Source: Burkholderiales bacterium (GTDB lineage Bacteria > Pseudomonadota > Gammaproteobacteria > Burkholderiales > Burkholderiaceae_C). From it: a stretch of DNA of 64,000 nt. The notes under the pieces are model-generated. The model was given only the letters and a program-made list of their open reading frames with translations. It made no database searches and was not told where the DNA came from. Positions 52,778 through 62,344 of the stretch are shown here, piece by piece. Both the position numbers and the translations under genes were made by a program. The stretch lies in the NCBI GenBank assembly GCA_021414305.1, contig JAIOOS010000017.1, positions 248,001 to 312,000 on the forward strand. Direction: 5' to 3'. Numbering within the stretch: position 1 is the first letter of the stretch; every line of letters starts with the position of its first letter.

Positions 52778-53317
52778 GTGAAGCCGGGCCTGGGGCGCCT
52801 CGAGGCGCGCTTCGGCACGCTGCTCGAGGCGCTGGCGCTCGCCGCCAGCGTGGCCCTGCTGGCGATGGTGGCGATCATCTGCGGCGACGTGCTCACCCGC
52901 AACGTCGCGATTCCCGGGCTGCCGCGCGGCATCGCCTGGAGCAACGAGATCTCCGAGCTGCTGCTCTACGGCATGACGCTCGCCGCCGCGCCCTGGCTGC
53001 TGCGCGAAGGCCGGCACATCCGCGTCGACATCGTGTTGCGCGCGCTGCCGAAGCGCATGGCCTACGCCTGCGAGTGGATCGCCGATTCGCTCGGCTTCGT
53101 CTGCTGCCTGTGGCTGGTGTTCTACGGCGCCTCGGCAGCGAAGAAGAGCTGGGCCGGCGATGCGCTCTCGATCAAGACGCTGGTGATGCCCGAGTGGTGG
53201 TTCCTGGCGCCGCTGCCGATCTGCTTCCTGCTGCTGGCGATCGAGTTCGTGTTCCGCATGCGGCGGCTGAAGCACGCCGAGATCGGCCCCCGCGATGACG
53301 CCGTCAGCGCCGCATGA
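52778..53317 (+). CDS. TRAP transporter small permease DctQ, system 1
   Basis: A 179-residue membrane protein with four helices. S-N-E-I-S-E-L-L-L-Y-G in helix 2 and R-E-G-R-H-I-R-V-D are DctQ hallmarks. It starts at GTG 52778 in the 28-bp gap after the receptor. A hairpin repeat separates it from DctM. Confidence 0.92.
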   Translation: MKPGLGRLEARFGTLLEALALAASVALLAMVAIICGDVLTRNVAIPGLPRGIAWSNEISELLLYGMTLAAAPWLLREGRHIRVDIVLRALPKRMAYACEWIADSLGFVCCLWLVFYGASAAKKSWAGDALSIKTLVMPEWWFLAPLPICFLLLAIEFVFRMRRLKHAEIGPRDDAVSAA

Positions 53318-53319
53318 CT

Positions 53320-53343
53320 CCCTCTCCCGCGTGCGGGAGAGGG
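53320..53343. repeat. REP-like hairpin repeat
   Basis: A perfect inverted repeat of 11-bp arms (CCCTCTCCCGC / GCGGGAGAGGG) around a 2-nt centre, followed by CCGGGGTGAGGG. This is the widely dispersed proteobacterial palindromic element seen between genes in many GC-rich genomes. Here it fills the 45 bp between DctQ and DctM, where it could form an RNA stem that stabilises or attenuates the message. Confidence 0.7.
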
Positions 53344-53362
53344 CCGGGGTGAGGGCGGCCGC

Positions 53363-54679
53363 ATGACGGGCTGGACCTTCGCCGCCTGGCTGCTGCTCGG
53401 CGGCTCGACCGTGCTCCTCTTCCTCGGCCTGCCCGTCGCGTTCTCGTTCCTCGTGATCAACATCGCCGGCGCCTGGCTCTGGCTCGGCGGCGAGCCGGGC
53501 TTCGTGCAGCTCGCCCGCAACAGCGTCAGCTCGGTGATGAGCTTCTCGCTGACGCCGATTCCGCTCTTCGTGCTGATGGGCGAGATCCTGTTCCACACCG
53601 GCCTGGCGGTGAAGGTGATCGACGGCATCGAGCGGCTGATCGCCCAGGTGCCGGGCCGGCTCGCGGTGGTGGCGGTCGTCGCCGGCACGGTGTTCTCGGC
53701 GATCTCGGGCTCGACCATCGCCACCACGGCGATGCTCGGCTCGCTGATGGTGCCGGTGATGCTCTCGCGCGGCTACCACCCGACGCTGGCGACTGGCCCG
53801 GTGATGGCGATCGGCGCGGTCGACATGCTGATCCCGCCCTCGGCGCTGACGGTGCTGCTCGGCTCGCTCTCGGGCATCTCGATCTCCAAGCTGCTGATCG
53901 GCGGCGTGCTGCCGGGCATGCTGCTCGCGGTCGCCTTCGTCGCCTGGATCATCGTGCGCGTTCGCATCACGCCGAGCCTGGCGCCCAACGTCGAGCTGGT
54001 GCGCCACGTCGGCTTCGCCCGCTTCAAGCCCTTCCTGCTCTACGTGCTGCCGCTGGTCTCGATCTTCGGCGTGGTGGTGGGGGCGATGGCCGCGGGCTGG
54101 GGCACGCCCACCGAGTCGGCCGCGGTGGGGGCACTGGCGACTATCGTGCTCGCTCTCGTGTATCGGTCATTGACCTGGAAGATCCTGCTCGCCTCGGCGA
54201 AAGGCACGGTGGCGATCTCGGCGATGATCCTCTTCATCATCGTCGGCGCGACCACCTTCGCCCAGATCCTCTCGTTCTCCGGCGCCTCCAACGGCCTGGC
54301 GCAGGCGATCACGGGCTCCGGCCTGGCGCCGTGGGCCGTGATCGTGGCGATGATGGCGATGCTCATCTTCCTCGGCATCTTCGTCGACCAGGTGAGCATG
54401 ATGATGATCACCCTGCCGATCTTCATGCCGGTGGTGCAGGCGCTCGGCGTCGACCTGGTCTGGTTCGGCGTGCTGTTCCTGATCTGCATGCAGATGGGCC
54501 TGCTGCTGCCGCCGCACGGCCTGCTGCTGATGACGATGAAGGGCGTGGCGCCGCCCGAGGTGACGATGCTCGACATCTTTCGCGCCGTCGTGCCGTTCCT
54601 GGTGATGAGCGTGCTGCTGCTGGCGCTGGTGTTCTTCGTGCCGGCGGTGGCGACCTGGCTGCCGGCGTTGATCGGCTAG
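53363..54679 (+). CDS. TRAP transporter large permease DctM, system 1
   Basis: A 438-residue permease with about 12 helices. DctM motifs are F-S-L-T-P-I-P-L-F-V-L-M-G-E-I-L-F-H-T-G, S-A-I-S-G-S-T-I-A-T-T-A, and P-P-S-A-L-T-V. It uses a sodium gradient to import the ligand delivered by DctP. Its TAG stop shares the palindrome CTAG (54676-54679) with the stop of the convergent phospholipase D gene. Confidence 0.94.
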   Translation: MTGWTFAAWLLLGGSTVLLFLGLPVAFSFLVINIAGAWLWLGGEPGFVQLARNSVSSVMSFSLTPIPLFVLMGEILFHTGLAVKVIDGIERLIAQVPGRLAVVAVVAGTVFSAISGSTIATTAMLGSLMVPVMLSRGYHPTLATGPVMAIGAVDMLIPPSALTVLLGSLSGISISKLLIGGVLPGMLLAVAFVAWIIVRVRITPSLAPNVELVRHVGFARFKPFLLYVLPLVSIFGVVVGAMAAGWGTPTESAAVGALATIVLALVYRSLTWKILLASAKGTVAISAMILFIIVGATTFAQILSFSGASNGLAQAITGSGLAPWAVIVAMMAMLIFLGIFVDQVSMMMITLPIFMPVVQALGVDLVWFGVLFLICMQMGLLLPPHGLLLMTMKGVAPPEVTMLDIFRAVVPFLVMSVLLLALVFFVPAVATWLPALIG

Positions 54680-55971
54680 AGCTGGCTCTTCAGCACCTGC
54701 CCGATCCACTCCATCGCCCGCTCCTTCTTCGGCCGGTTGCGCCAGGCCTCGAGCGTCACGACCTTCGAGCTCGACAGGTCGTTCTCGAACACCTTGACCT
54801 GCTCGGCCGCGAACTTCTCGTCGAGCAGGTTGAGGTTGGCCTCGTCGTTGATGCGGAACGACCGGTTGTCGAAATTGGTCGACCCGACCGAGACGAAACG
54901 GCCGTCCACGACCAAGACCTTGCAGTGAAACATCGTCTTCTGGTATTCGGCGATCTGCACGCCGGCTTCGAGCAGCGGGCCCCAGTCGGCGCGCGAGGCG
55001 GCGCGGACGACACTCGAGTCGATGATCGGCCCGGGCACGATGATGCGCACCTTCACGCCGCGCCTGGCCGCTGCGGCGAGAGCGTGGATCGTCAGCTCGT
55101 CGGGCACGAAGTAGCTGTTCGAGAGCTCGATGCTCGTCTTCGCCGCGGTGACGGCGAGCAGGTACATCAGGTGCATGCTCTCGGCTCCGCCGCTCGGCGA
55201 GCTCCTGAACATCTGCGCTGGCATTCCGCCCGAGACGGCCTCGATCGCCGGGAAATAGCGGCTGCCGTGCAGCACCCGGCCCGTCGCCTTGGTCCAGTTG
55301 TCGGTGAACACCGATTGCATCTGCGCCACGACCGGGCCACGGACGCGGAAATGGGTGTCTCGCCAGTGCTCGGGGTCCTGCGCGTCGCCGCGCCACTTGT
55401 CGGCGATGCCGACGCCGCCGGTGTAGCCGACCTGGCCGTCGACGACCAGGATCTTGCGGTGCGTGCGGTTGTTGAGCCGCGGCAGATGCGACCAGTGCGG
55501 CTGGTGGAAGCGCTCGATCTCGACGCCCGCCTTCTTCATCCGGTCGAGCGCCTCCTTGTCCAGCCTGGTGCTGCCGACCCAGTCGAGCAGCAGGTGGACC
55601 TTGACGCCCGCCCGGGCACGGTCGGCCAGCGCGATCGCGAACTCCTCGCCGATGGTTCCGCCCCAGTAGATGTAGGTCTCGAAGCTGATCGTCGACTTCG
55701 CCGAACGGATGTCGGCGAGCATCGCCGCGAAGATCCGGTCGCCGTTGACCAGCACCTCGGCCGCGTTGCCCTCGAGCAGCGGCGGCCCGAGCAGCAGCGA
55801 GAGATCGCGGGCGAACGCCGGGTCGCGGGTGTCGTGCAGACGCTCGACCTTGCGGTCGATCTTCTTCTCGCCCGTGCCGAGGTTGGCGACCAGCAGCGAG
55901 ACGGCGATGCCGAGGACGAACGCGACGCAGACCCAGAAGACGAAGCGGCCATCCACCTTGGGGGCCTTCAT
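54676..55971 (-). CDS. phospholipase D/cardiolipin-synthase-like protein
   Basis: A 431-residue PLD-superfamily enzyme with two HKD motifs: H-R-K-I-L-V-V-D and H-C-K-V-L-V-V-D, each followed by a Gly/Asn pattern (G-S-T-N-F-D-N-R-S in the second). An N-terminal helix (about residues 10-30) anchors it to the inner membrane. The layout matches cardiolipin synthases of the ClsB/ClsC type, which join phosphatidyl groups; another phosphodiesterase function is possible. The ATG overlaps the stop of the dehydratase gene (ATGA), so a lipid enzyme is co-transcribed with a sugar-acid-type operon, an odd pairing. Confidence 0.88.
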   Translation of the reverse strand: MKAPKVDGRFVFWVCVAFVLGIAVSLLVANLGTGEKKIDRKVERLHDTRDPAFARDLSLLLGPPLLEGNAAEVLVNGDRIFAAMLADIRSAKSTISFETYIYWGGTIGEEFAIALADRARAGVKVHLLLDWVGSTRLDKEALDRMKKAGVEIERFHQPHWSHLPRLNNRTHRKILVVDGQVGYTGGVGIADKWRGDAQDPEHWRDTHFRVRGPVVAQMQSVFTDNWTKATGRVLHGSRYFPAIEAVSGGMPAQMFRSSPSGGAESMHLMYLLAVTAAKTSIELSNSYFVPDELTIHALAAAARRGVKVRIIVPGPIIDSSVVRAASRADWGPLLEAGVQIAEYQKTMFHCKVLVVDGRFVSVGSTNFDNRSFRINDEANLNLLDEKFAAEQVKVFENDLSSSKVVTLEAWRNRPKKERAMEWIGQVLKSQL

Positions 55972-57674
55972 CCTTGCGGCCATTCGACCGCGCCGGAATG
56001 GGTGACCGCGCCGAGATGCGCCGGCCCCACCAGCTTGGCGTACTTCTCCAGCACCCCGCCCAGGCGCTCGCGCGCCAGCGGCTCGTGCGCCTGCCGCCGC
56101 GCCGCCAGCTCCCCGTCGTCCAGCTTCACCTCGAGCACGCGCGCCTCCCCGTCGATGCGGATCCTGTCTCCGTCGCGCAGCAGGGCAATCGGCCCGCCCG
56201 CCGCCGCCTCGGGTCCGATGTAGCCGACCATCAGGCCGCGCGTCGCCCCGGAAAAGCGGCCGTCGGTGATGAGCGCGACCTTCTCGCCCATGCCCTGGCC
56301 GTAGACAAGCGCGGTGACCCCCAGCATCTCGCGCATGCCCGGGCCGCCGCGCGGGCCCTCGTTGCGGATCACCAGCACCTCGCCGGCCGCATAGGCGCGG
56401 GCGCTGACGGCGGCAAAGGCGTCCTCCTCGCATTCGAAGACGCGCGCCGGCCCCTCGAACACCGCGCTCTTCAGGCCGGCGACCTTGATCAGGGCGCCAT
56501 CGGGCGCGAGGTTGCCTTTGAGCACGACCACGCCGCCGGTCGCGAGCAGGGCGCGGTCGACGCCGCGGACGACCTCGCCGTCGGGTCCGGCGTGGCCGGC
56601 AAGTTCTTCGCCCAGCGTGCGGCCCGAGAGCGCGAGCGCGTCGCCGTGCAGGTGGCCGGCGTCGAGCAGCGCCTTGAGGACGATGCCGACGCCGCCCACC
56701 CGGTGCAGGTCGACGGCGAGAAAGCGCCCGCCCGGCTGCAGGTCGGCGATCAGCGGCGTGCGCGCGAACACCTCGGCGACGTCGTCGAGCGAGAAGCGGA
56801 TGCCGGCCTCGTGGGCGATCGCCGGCAGGTGCAGGCCGGCGTTGGTGGAGCCGCCGGTCGCCGCGACCGCGGCGCAGGCGTTCTCGAGCGACTTCCTCGT
56901 CACCAGGTCGCGCGGCAACGGGCCGCCTTCGCTCACCAGCGCCGCCGCACGACGACCGGCGCGGCGCGCCATCGCCAGCCGCTCGGCATACGCGGCGGGC
57001 AGCATCGCCGAGCCGGGCATCGCCAGACCCAGCGTCTCGGCCACCATCGCCATCGTGTTGGCGGTGAACTGGCCGGGGCAGGAGCCGAGGGTGGGCGCGC
57101 AGGCGTGGCCGAGCTCGTCGAGCTCCTGCTCGGTCATCGTGCCGGCGAGCACCGAGCCCACGCCCTCGTAGGTGGTGAGGATGGTGACGTCCTTGTCGCG
57201 CCAGCGGCCGGGCAGCATCGCCCCGCCGTAGACGAAGACGCTCGGGCAGTTCAGCCGCACCATCGCCATCATCACGCCGGGCAGCGTCTTGTCGCAGCCG
57301 GCGAAGCCGACCAGCGCGTCGTAGGCGTGGGCGCGCACCACCGCCTCGATCGAATCGGCGATCAGCTCGCGCGAGACCAGGCTCATGCGCATGCCCTTGT
57401 GGTTCATCGACACGCCGTCGGAGACCGAGACGGTGGTGAACTGCACCGGAATGGCGCCGCCCGCGGCGACGCCCAGGCGCGCCGCGTCGGCCTGCGGTCC
57501 GAGCGACATCGAGCAGGGCGTGTTCTCGCCGTGCTGGCTGACGATGCCGACGAAGGGCTTGCCGAAGTCCTCGTCGCCGACGCCGGTGGCGCGCAGGAAG
57601 GCGCGGTGCGGGGCGCGGTCGAGTCCCTCGGTGACGATCGAGGAGCGGAGCTTCTTCTCCTCGGGCGCGCTCAT
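55968..57674 (-). CDS. dihydroxy-acid dehydratase family (IlvD/Edd) enzyme
   Basis: A 568-residue iron-sulfur dehydratase. Cluster cysteines are Cys54 (N-T-P-C-S-M), Cys127 (A-G-C-D-K-T-L-P-G) and Cys199 (G-S-C-P-G-Q-F). Lys129 in C-D-K is the carbamylated lysine position. It removes water from a 2,3-dihydroxy acid. IlvD makes branched-chain keto acids, while close relatives dehydrate sugar acids. Surroundings (lactonase, uronate-dehydrogenase-like protein, TRAP transporter, hydroxyacid dehydrogenase) favour a sugar-acid substrate, but sequence alone does not exclude IlvD. ATGA overlaps on both sides. Confidence 0.9.
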   Translation of the reverse strand: MSAPEEKKLRSSIVTEGLDRAPHRAFLRATGVGDEDFGKPFVGIVSQHGENTPCSMSLGPQADAARLGVAAGGAIPVQFTTVSVSDGVSMNHKGMRMSLVSRELIADSIEAVVRAHAYDALVGFAGCDKTLPGVMMAMVRLNCPSVFVYGGAMLPGRWRDKDVTILTTYEGVGSVLAGTMTEQELDELGHACAPTLGSCPGQFTANTMAMVAETLGLAMPGSAMLPAAYAERLAMARRAGRRAAALVSEGGPLPRDLVTRKSLENACAAVAATGGSTNAGLHLPAIAHEAGIRFSLDDVAEVFARTPLIADLQPGGRFLAVDLHRVGGVGIVLKALLDAGHLHGDALALSGRTLGEELAGHAGPDGEVVRGVDRALLATGGVVVLKGNLAPDGALIKVAGLKSAVFEGPARVFECEEDAFAAVSARAYAAGEVLVIRNEGPRGGPGMREMLGVTALVYGQGMGEKVALITDGRFSGATRGLMVGYIGPEAAAGGPIALLRDGDRIRIDGEARVLEVKLDDGELAARRQAHEPLARERLGGVLEKYAKLVGPAHLGAVTHSGAVEWPQG

Positions 57675-58609
57675 GCCCGCACCCTCGGCGCCGCCCCCGC
57701 GGTGATCTCGGTGCCGCTCGTGCGCTCGACCCAGCGCACCAGTTCGCTGACGCTGGCGTCGGGCGCGGCGTCGGCCGCGGCAGCCCGCCAGAGCTCCTGC
57801 GTCAGCCCGCTGAGCGGCGCCGGCGTGGCCGTGGCGCGCGCGAGCTCCATGGCGATGCCGATGTCCTTGACCATCAGCGCGAGCTTGAACGGGTCGTCGA
57901 AGCGGCGGCTGATGACGCGCTGCTTGATGTGCGTGCGCCCGACCCACGACATGCCGGTCGAGACGTCGAGCACGTCGACCATCGCTTGCGGATCGAGCCC
58001 GTAGCGCTTGCCCATCGCCAGGCCTTCGCTCAGCGCCAGCAGGTTCACCGAGGTGATCAGGTTGTTGAGGCACTTCATGGCGTGGCCGGCGCCGAGCCCG
58101 CCGACGTGGAAGATCGACTTGCCCATCGCCTCGAGCAGCGGCCGCACCCGCTCGAGGTCCGCCGCGGCGCCGCCGACCATGAACACCAGCTCGGCCGCCT
58201 TCGCGCCCCACTCCGCGCCCGAGACCGGTGCATCGACCATCGCCACGCCCCGCGCCGCCAGCCGCGCCGCCGTCTCCTCGGTGAGCCACGGCTCCGACGA
58301 CGAGGTGTCGAGCAGCAGCGCGCCGGGCGCGAAGCCCTGCAGCAGCCCGTGCTCGCCGCCGACCAGGTCGCGCACCACCTCGCCGTTCGGCACCATGGTG
58401 ATGACGATGTCGCTGGCCCGCGCCAGCGCCGCGGGCGAAGGCGCGGCGACGGCGTTCTCGAGGCTCGCCGCCAGGGTCTCGGCAACGCCGGGGGCGGCGT
58501 CGAAGAGCTGCAGCGAGTGGCCGGCGGCGGCGAGGTGCGAGGCCATCGGCCGGCCCATCACGCCGAGGCCGACGAAGCCGACGCGCAGCAGGGAAACGGA
58601 GGGGTTCAT
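57671..58609 (-). CDS. 3-hydroxyisobutyrate/tartronate-semialdehyde-type dehydrogenase
   Basis: A 312-residue beta-hydroxyacid dehydrogenase. The Rossmann motif is [13 protein letters not shown]. The substrate-binding D-A-P-V-S-G follows, and the catalytic Lys is in K-C-L-N-N-L-I. It interconverts a short hydroxy acid and its semialdehyde with NAD(P). In sugar-acid pathways such enzymes reduce tartronate semialdehyde to glycerate. It heads the minus-strand trio with the dehydratase and phospholipase D, and diverges from the second TRAP receptor across 138 bp. M-N-P-S-V-S-L-L at 58609 is taken as the start because the conserved domain begins 10 residues later. Confidence 0.88.
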   Translation of the reverse strand: MNPSVSLLRVGFVGLGVMGRPMASHLAAAGHSLQLFDAAPGVAETLAASLENAVAAPSPAALARASDIVITMVPNGEVVRDLVGGEHGLLQGFAPGALLLDTSSSEPWLTEETAARLAARGVAMVDAPVSGAEWGAKAAELVFMVGGAAADLERVRPLLEAMGKSIFHVGGLGAGHAMKCLNNLITSVNLLALSEGLAMGKRYGLDPQAMVDVLDVSTGMSWVGRTHIKQRVISRRFDDPFKLALMVKDIGIAMELARATATPAPLSGLTQELWRAAAADAAPDASVSELVRWVERTSGTEITAGAAPRVRA

Positions 58610-58747
58610 AGAGGGTTTACGAGATCGACGAAGGACGGCCGCAAGCCGCAAGCTACGCGCCGCACGCCGCAGCAGGCCGCCCGGCCGGACCCTGCTTCGC
58701 ACGATACCTCTCGATCCCCCCGTTCACGTCGCTGGAGAACCCTCGTC

Positions 58748-59779
58748 ATGGCATCGCACCGCTTCCTCGCCGCCTGCGCAACGGCCCTGTTGCTCGGCCT
58801 CGGCCCCGTGGCCACGCAGGCACAGACCACGCTCACGATGTCGAGCTGGGTCCCGCCGACGCACCATCTCACGCGCGACGTACTGCAGGTGTGGGCCGCC
58901 AATGTCGAGAAGGCGACCAACGGCCGCGTCAAGTTCCAGATGCTGCCCAAGCATCCGTCGGCGCCGCCCGGCACCTTCGACGCGGTACGCGACGGACTCG
59001 TCGACGTGTCGTTCGTCACCGCGAGCTACACGCCCGCGCGCCATCCGCTGCCGCTGCTCGGCGAGCTGCCGGGCGCCGGCGCCACGGGCGAGATCAACTC
59101 GGTCGCGTTCTCGCGCATCCACTGGAAATACCTGCAGGCGGCGAACGAATACAAGGGCGTGAAGCTGCTGGGCGTGTTCACGCACGGCCCCGGGCAGATC
59201 TTCACCGTCAGCAAGCCGATTCGCTCCGTGGCCGACCTGGCGGGCATGAAGATCCGCAGCGGCGGCGGCATCTCCGAAGCAGCGGCCAAGGTGCTCGGCG
59301 CATCCCCGTTCTTCAAGCCCGCATCCGACTCGTACGAGATCCTGTCGTCCGGCATAGCGGACGGCATATTCTTCCCGCTCGAGTCGATCAAGTCGTTCAA
59401 CCTCGACAAGGTCGTCAAGTACGCGACCCTGTTTCCGGGCGGCTTCTACTCCTCGTCGTTCGGCTTCTTCATGAACGAGGACAAGTGGAACAAGCTCCCG
59501 AAGCAGGACCAGGATGCCATCCTGTCGGTCTCGGGCGAGGCGCTCGCGCGACTCGCCGGACGCTCGTGGGACGCCGCCGACCGCGTCGGCCTGGATTCGC
59601 TCAAGGCCGCCAACGTCACGATCATCGAGGCCAGCCCCGAGTTCGTGGCCGACGTCCGCAAGCGCACGGAGCCGCTGGTGCAGGAATGGATCAAATCCGC
59701 CAACGCCAAGGGCATCGACGGCGCGAAGGTGTACGCCGAATTCCACGAGGAGCTGAAGAAGGTCGCCGCCGGCAACTGA
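58748..59779 (+). CDS. TRAP transporter substrate-binding protein DctP, system 2
   Basis: A 343-residue periplasmic receptor with a signal peptide ending T-Q-A-Q (about residue 26). DctP features: M-S-S-W-V-P-P-T-H-H-L near the mature start and S-V-A-D-L-A-G-M-K-I-R-S with the ligand-binding Arg. GGAGA precedes the ATG by about 8 nt. It heads the receptor-aldolase-DctQ-DctM set; with the nearby lactonase and uronate-dehydrogenase-like genes, a sugar acid is a reasonable ligand. Confidence 0.92.
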   Translation: MASHRFLAACATALLLGLGPVATQAQTTLTMSSWVPPTHHLTRDVLQVWAANVEKATNGRVKFQMLPKHPSAPPGTFDAVRDGLVDVSFVTASYTPARHPLPLLGELPGAGATGEINSVAFSRIHWKYLQAANEYKGVKLLGVFTHGPGQIFTVSKPIRSVADLAGMKIRSGGGISEAAAKVLGASPFFKPASDSYEILSSGIADGIFFPLESIKSFNLDKVVKYATLFPGGFYSSSFGFFMNEDKWNKLPKQDQDAILSVSGEALARLAGRSWDAADRVGLDSLKAANVTIIEASPEFVADVRKRTEPLVQEWIKSANAKGIDGAKVYAEFHEELKKVAAGN

Positions 59780-59813
59780 CGCGGCCGCGCTCCTTCGCCC
59801 CGCCTTGGCCTCG

Positions 59814-60536
59814 ATGCCCGCCGCCAGCGACCCGCGCCGCTCGCTCACCCGCTCGGCTTGGATCCTCGCCGACGAAGGCCACGAGTCGGGCCTCGCCGGC
59901 CAGTTGACGGCGCGCGGCCCGAGCGCGGGCACGTTCTGGACACTGCCGCTCGGCCTCGCCTTCGACGAGGCCGAGGAGGCCTCGTGGCTGCTGATCGACG
60001 ATGCGTTGGCCGTGCTCGAGGGCGCGGGCTCGCATGGCATCCGCGAGCCGAATCCGGCGACGCGCTTTCACCTCTGGGTCTACCGGGCGCGACCCGACGT
60101 CGCGGCGATCGTCCACACCCATCCGCCGGCGGCTTCGGCGCTCGCCGCCGCGGAGCAGCCGCTGATCGTGGCGCACATGGACGCGACGCCGCTGTTCGAC
60201 GACACCGCCTTTCTCCCCGACTGGCCCGGCCTGCCCACCGCCGACCGCGAAGGCGAGCTGATCGCCGCCGGCCTCGGCGGCAAGCACGCGCTGCTGCTCG
60301 CCCACCACGGCCTGCTCGCGGCCGGCCGCTCGGTGCAGGAAGCGACCTTCCTCGGCGTCTTCATGGAGCGCATGGCGCGCCAGCAGATCGACGCGGCCAA
60401 GGTGGGCGGCGCGAAGCCGATCGACGCCACCGAGGCGCGCCGCGCCCGCGATTTCCTGCGCAGCGACCGGATCATGGGCCTCACCTTCGACGCCTGGTCG
60501 CGTCGCGCCGAACGGCGACGCTCGACATGGCGTTGA
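59814..60536 (+). CDS. class II aldolase/adducin family protein, inside the TRAP operon
   Basis: A 240-residue protein of the zinc aldolase fold. Candidate metal His residues are in V-H-T-H-P-P-A-A and A-H-H-G-L-L-A. It lies between the TRAP receptor and small permease genes and overlaps the permease start by 10 bp, so it is certainly co-expressed with the transporter. It may cleave or decarboxylate the imported acid or a product of the dehydratase. A TTG at 59805 is an alternative start; ATG 59814 is preferred. Confidence 0.85.
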   Translation: MPAASDPRRSLTRSAWILADEGHESGLAGQLTARGPSAGTFWTLPLGLAFDEAEEASWLLIDDALAVLEGAGSHGIREPNPATRFHLWVYRARPDVAAIVHTHPPAASALAAAEQPLIVAHMDATPLFDDTAFLPDWPGLPTADREGELIAAGLGGKHALLLAHHGLLAAGRSVQEATFLGVFMERMARQQIDAAKVGGAKPIDATEARRARDFLRSDRIMGLTFDAWSRRAERRRSTWR

Positions 60537-61021
60537 AGCGCTTCGCGGAAGTCCTGCAGACGGGCCTGGGCGTCACCTCGGCCGTGGTGCTGTTCCTGAT
60601 GATGGCGATCACCGCCGTCGACGTGGCTGGCCGCTACGTGCTCAACATGCCGCTGAAGGGCGGCTTCGAGATGACCGAGCTGCTGCTCGCCGCGCTCATC
60701 TACTGCGGCCTGCCGCTGGTCTCGCGGCGGCGCGAGCACATCGTCATCGACACCTTCGACCCGCTCTATCCGCCGCGCCTGAAGCGCGCGCTCGACATCG
60801 TTGCCGAGGTGATCTGCGCCGCGACCTTGTCGGGCCTGGGCTACCTGATCTTCGTCCGCGCCGTCCGCGTGGCCCAGTACGGCGACACGACCACCGTGCT
60901 CAAGCTGCCGCTCGCGCCTATCGTCTACCTGATGGGCGTGATGATCGTCGTCGCCGCGCTGATCCACGTCTCGCTGATCCTCGTGCCGCACGGCGAGGAC
61001 GACGGCAAGACCATCGTCTGA
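60527..61021 (+). CDS. TRAP transporter small permease DctQ, system 2
   Basis: A 164-residue membrane protein with four helices. Hallmarks are D-V-A-G-R-Y-V-L-N and G-F-E-M-T-E-L-L-L-A and R-R-R-E-H-I-V-I-D. The ATG lies within the end of the aldolase gene. DctM follows after 7 bp. Confidence 0.93.
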   Translation: MALKRFAEVLQTGLGVTSAVVLFLMMAITAVDVAGRYVLNMPLKGGFEMTELLLAALIYCGLPLVSRRREHIVIDTFDPLYPPRLKRALDIVAEVICAATLSGLGYLIFVRAVRVAQYGDTTTVLKLPLAPIVYLMGVMIVVAALIHVSLILVPHGEDDGKTIV

Positions 61022-61028
61022 GGCCTGC

Positions 61029-62324
61029 ATGACCGAAGCGCTGATCGGCCTGGCCGCGATGATGGCGCTCTCGTTCCTGCGCGTGCCGATCGCAATCTCG
61101 ATGGGCCTGGTCGGCTTCCTGGGCCTCTGGTGGATGCGCGGCCTCGGGCCCTCGATGGCCTCGGCGACGACGGTGGTCTACGAGTCCGGCTTCAACTACA
61201 CGCTCTCAGTGGTGCCGCTCTTCATCCTGATGGGCAACTTCGTCACCCGCGCCGGCATGTCGAAGGAGCTGTACCGCGCCGCCTACACCTTCGTCGGCCA
61301 CCTGCGCGGCGGGCTGGCGATGGCGACCGTGCTCGCCTGCGCCGGCTTCGGCGCGATCTGCGGCTCCTCGATCGCGACCGCGGCGACCATGACCAAGGTG
61401 GCCTATCCGTCGATGCACGACCACGGCTATTCCGACGAGCTCGCGGTCGGCACCATCGCCGCGGGCGGCACGCTCGGCATCCTGATCCCGCCCTCGACCA
61501 TCATGGTCATCTACGGGATCATGACCCAGACCAACATCGGCAAGCTGTTCGCCGCCGGCGTGCTGCCGGGGCTGGTGGCGGTGGGCCTGCTCTGCCTCGG
61601 CGTGCAGTACATGTGCTGGCGCAATCCCGCCGCCGGCCCGGCCGCCGAGCGTGCCGGCTGGTCCGAGCGGCTGCAGGCGCTGCGCGACGTCTGGGCGGTG
61701 GTCGTGCTCTTCACCGTGGTCATGGGCGGCATCTACGGCGGCATCTTCACCGCCACCGAGGGCGCGGGCATCGGCGCGGCCGGCGCCTTCTTCTTCGCCC
61801 TGGCGCGCGGCGTGCTCGACCGCAAGGCGCTGCTCGCGGTGCTGACCGACAGCGCCCGGACGACGGCGATGCTGTTCGTGATCCTGGTCGGCGCGCTGAT
61901 CTTCTCGAACTTTCTCAACTACACCAGCATGCCCGCCGACCTGAAGGGCCTGATCACGCACTGGAAGCTCAGCCCGGTGACGGTGATGGTCGTGATCTGC
62001 GCGATCTACGTCGTGCTCGGCACGGCGATGGAAGAGCTGTCGATGATCCTGCTGACGATTCCGGTGTTCTTTCCGATCGTCACCGGCCTGGGAATGGATC
62101 CGGTCTGGTTCGGCATCATCATCGTCGTGGTGGTGCAGATCGGCCTGATCAGCCCGCCGGTGGGCATGAACATGTTCGTCGTCAAGAGCATGCTGCCGGG
62201 CATGACGACGCAGACCGTATTCCGAGGCGTCTGGCCCTTCGTCTGGGCCGAGGTGGCGCTGCTCGCGATCCTGGTCGCGTTTCCGTCGATCAGCCTGGTC
62301 TTGCCGACGCTGCTGAAGCTCTAG
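61029..62324 (+). CDS. TRAP transporter large permease DctM, system 2
   Basis: A 431-residue permease with about 12 helices. Motifs are Y-T-L-S-V-V-P-L-F-I-L-M-G-N-F, G-A-I-C-G-S-S-I-A-T-A-A-T-M, and I-P-P-S-T-I-M-V-I-Y-G. Last gene of the plus-strand operon; a hairpin (62327-62344) separates it from the convergent lactonase gene. Confidence 0.95.
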   Translation: MTEALIGLAAMMALSFLRVPIAISMGLVGFLGLWWMRGLGPSMASATTVVYESGFNYTLSVVPLFILMGNFVTRAGMSKELYRAAYTFVGHLRGGLAMATVLACAGFGAICGSSIATAATMTKVAYPSMHDHGYSDELAVGTIAAGGTLGILIPPSTIMVIYGIMTQTNIGKLFAAGVLPGLVAVGLLCLGVQYMCWRNPAAGPAAERAGWSERLQALRDVWAVVVLFTVVMGGIYGGIFTATEGAGIGAAGAFFFALARGVLDRKALLAVLTDSARTTAMLFVILVGALIFSNFLNYTSMPADLKGLITHWKLSPVTVMVVICAIYVVLGTAMEELSMILLTIPVFFPIVTGLGMDPVWFGIIIVVVVQIGLISPPVGMNMFVVKSMLPGMTTQTVFRGVWPFVWAEVALLAILVAFPSISLVLPTLLKL

Positions 62325-62326
62325 CG

Positions 62327-62344
62327 CGCGCTCAGCCGAGCGCG
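62327..62344. terminator. hairpin between convergent genes
   Basis: CGCGCTC-AGCC-GAGCGCG is a perfect 7-bp stem with a 4-nt loop just after the DctM stop and overlapping the last codons of the lactonase gene. No T-run follows on either strand. Confidence 0.35.

Noticed and set aside
53320-53343. Intrinsic terminator between DctQ and DctM
   Set aside because: There is no T-run and it would cut a transporter operon in two; the sequence matches a dispersed palindromic repeat.
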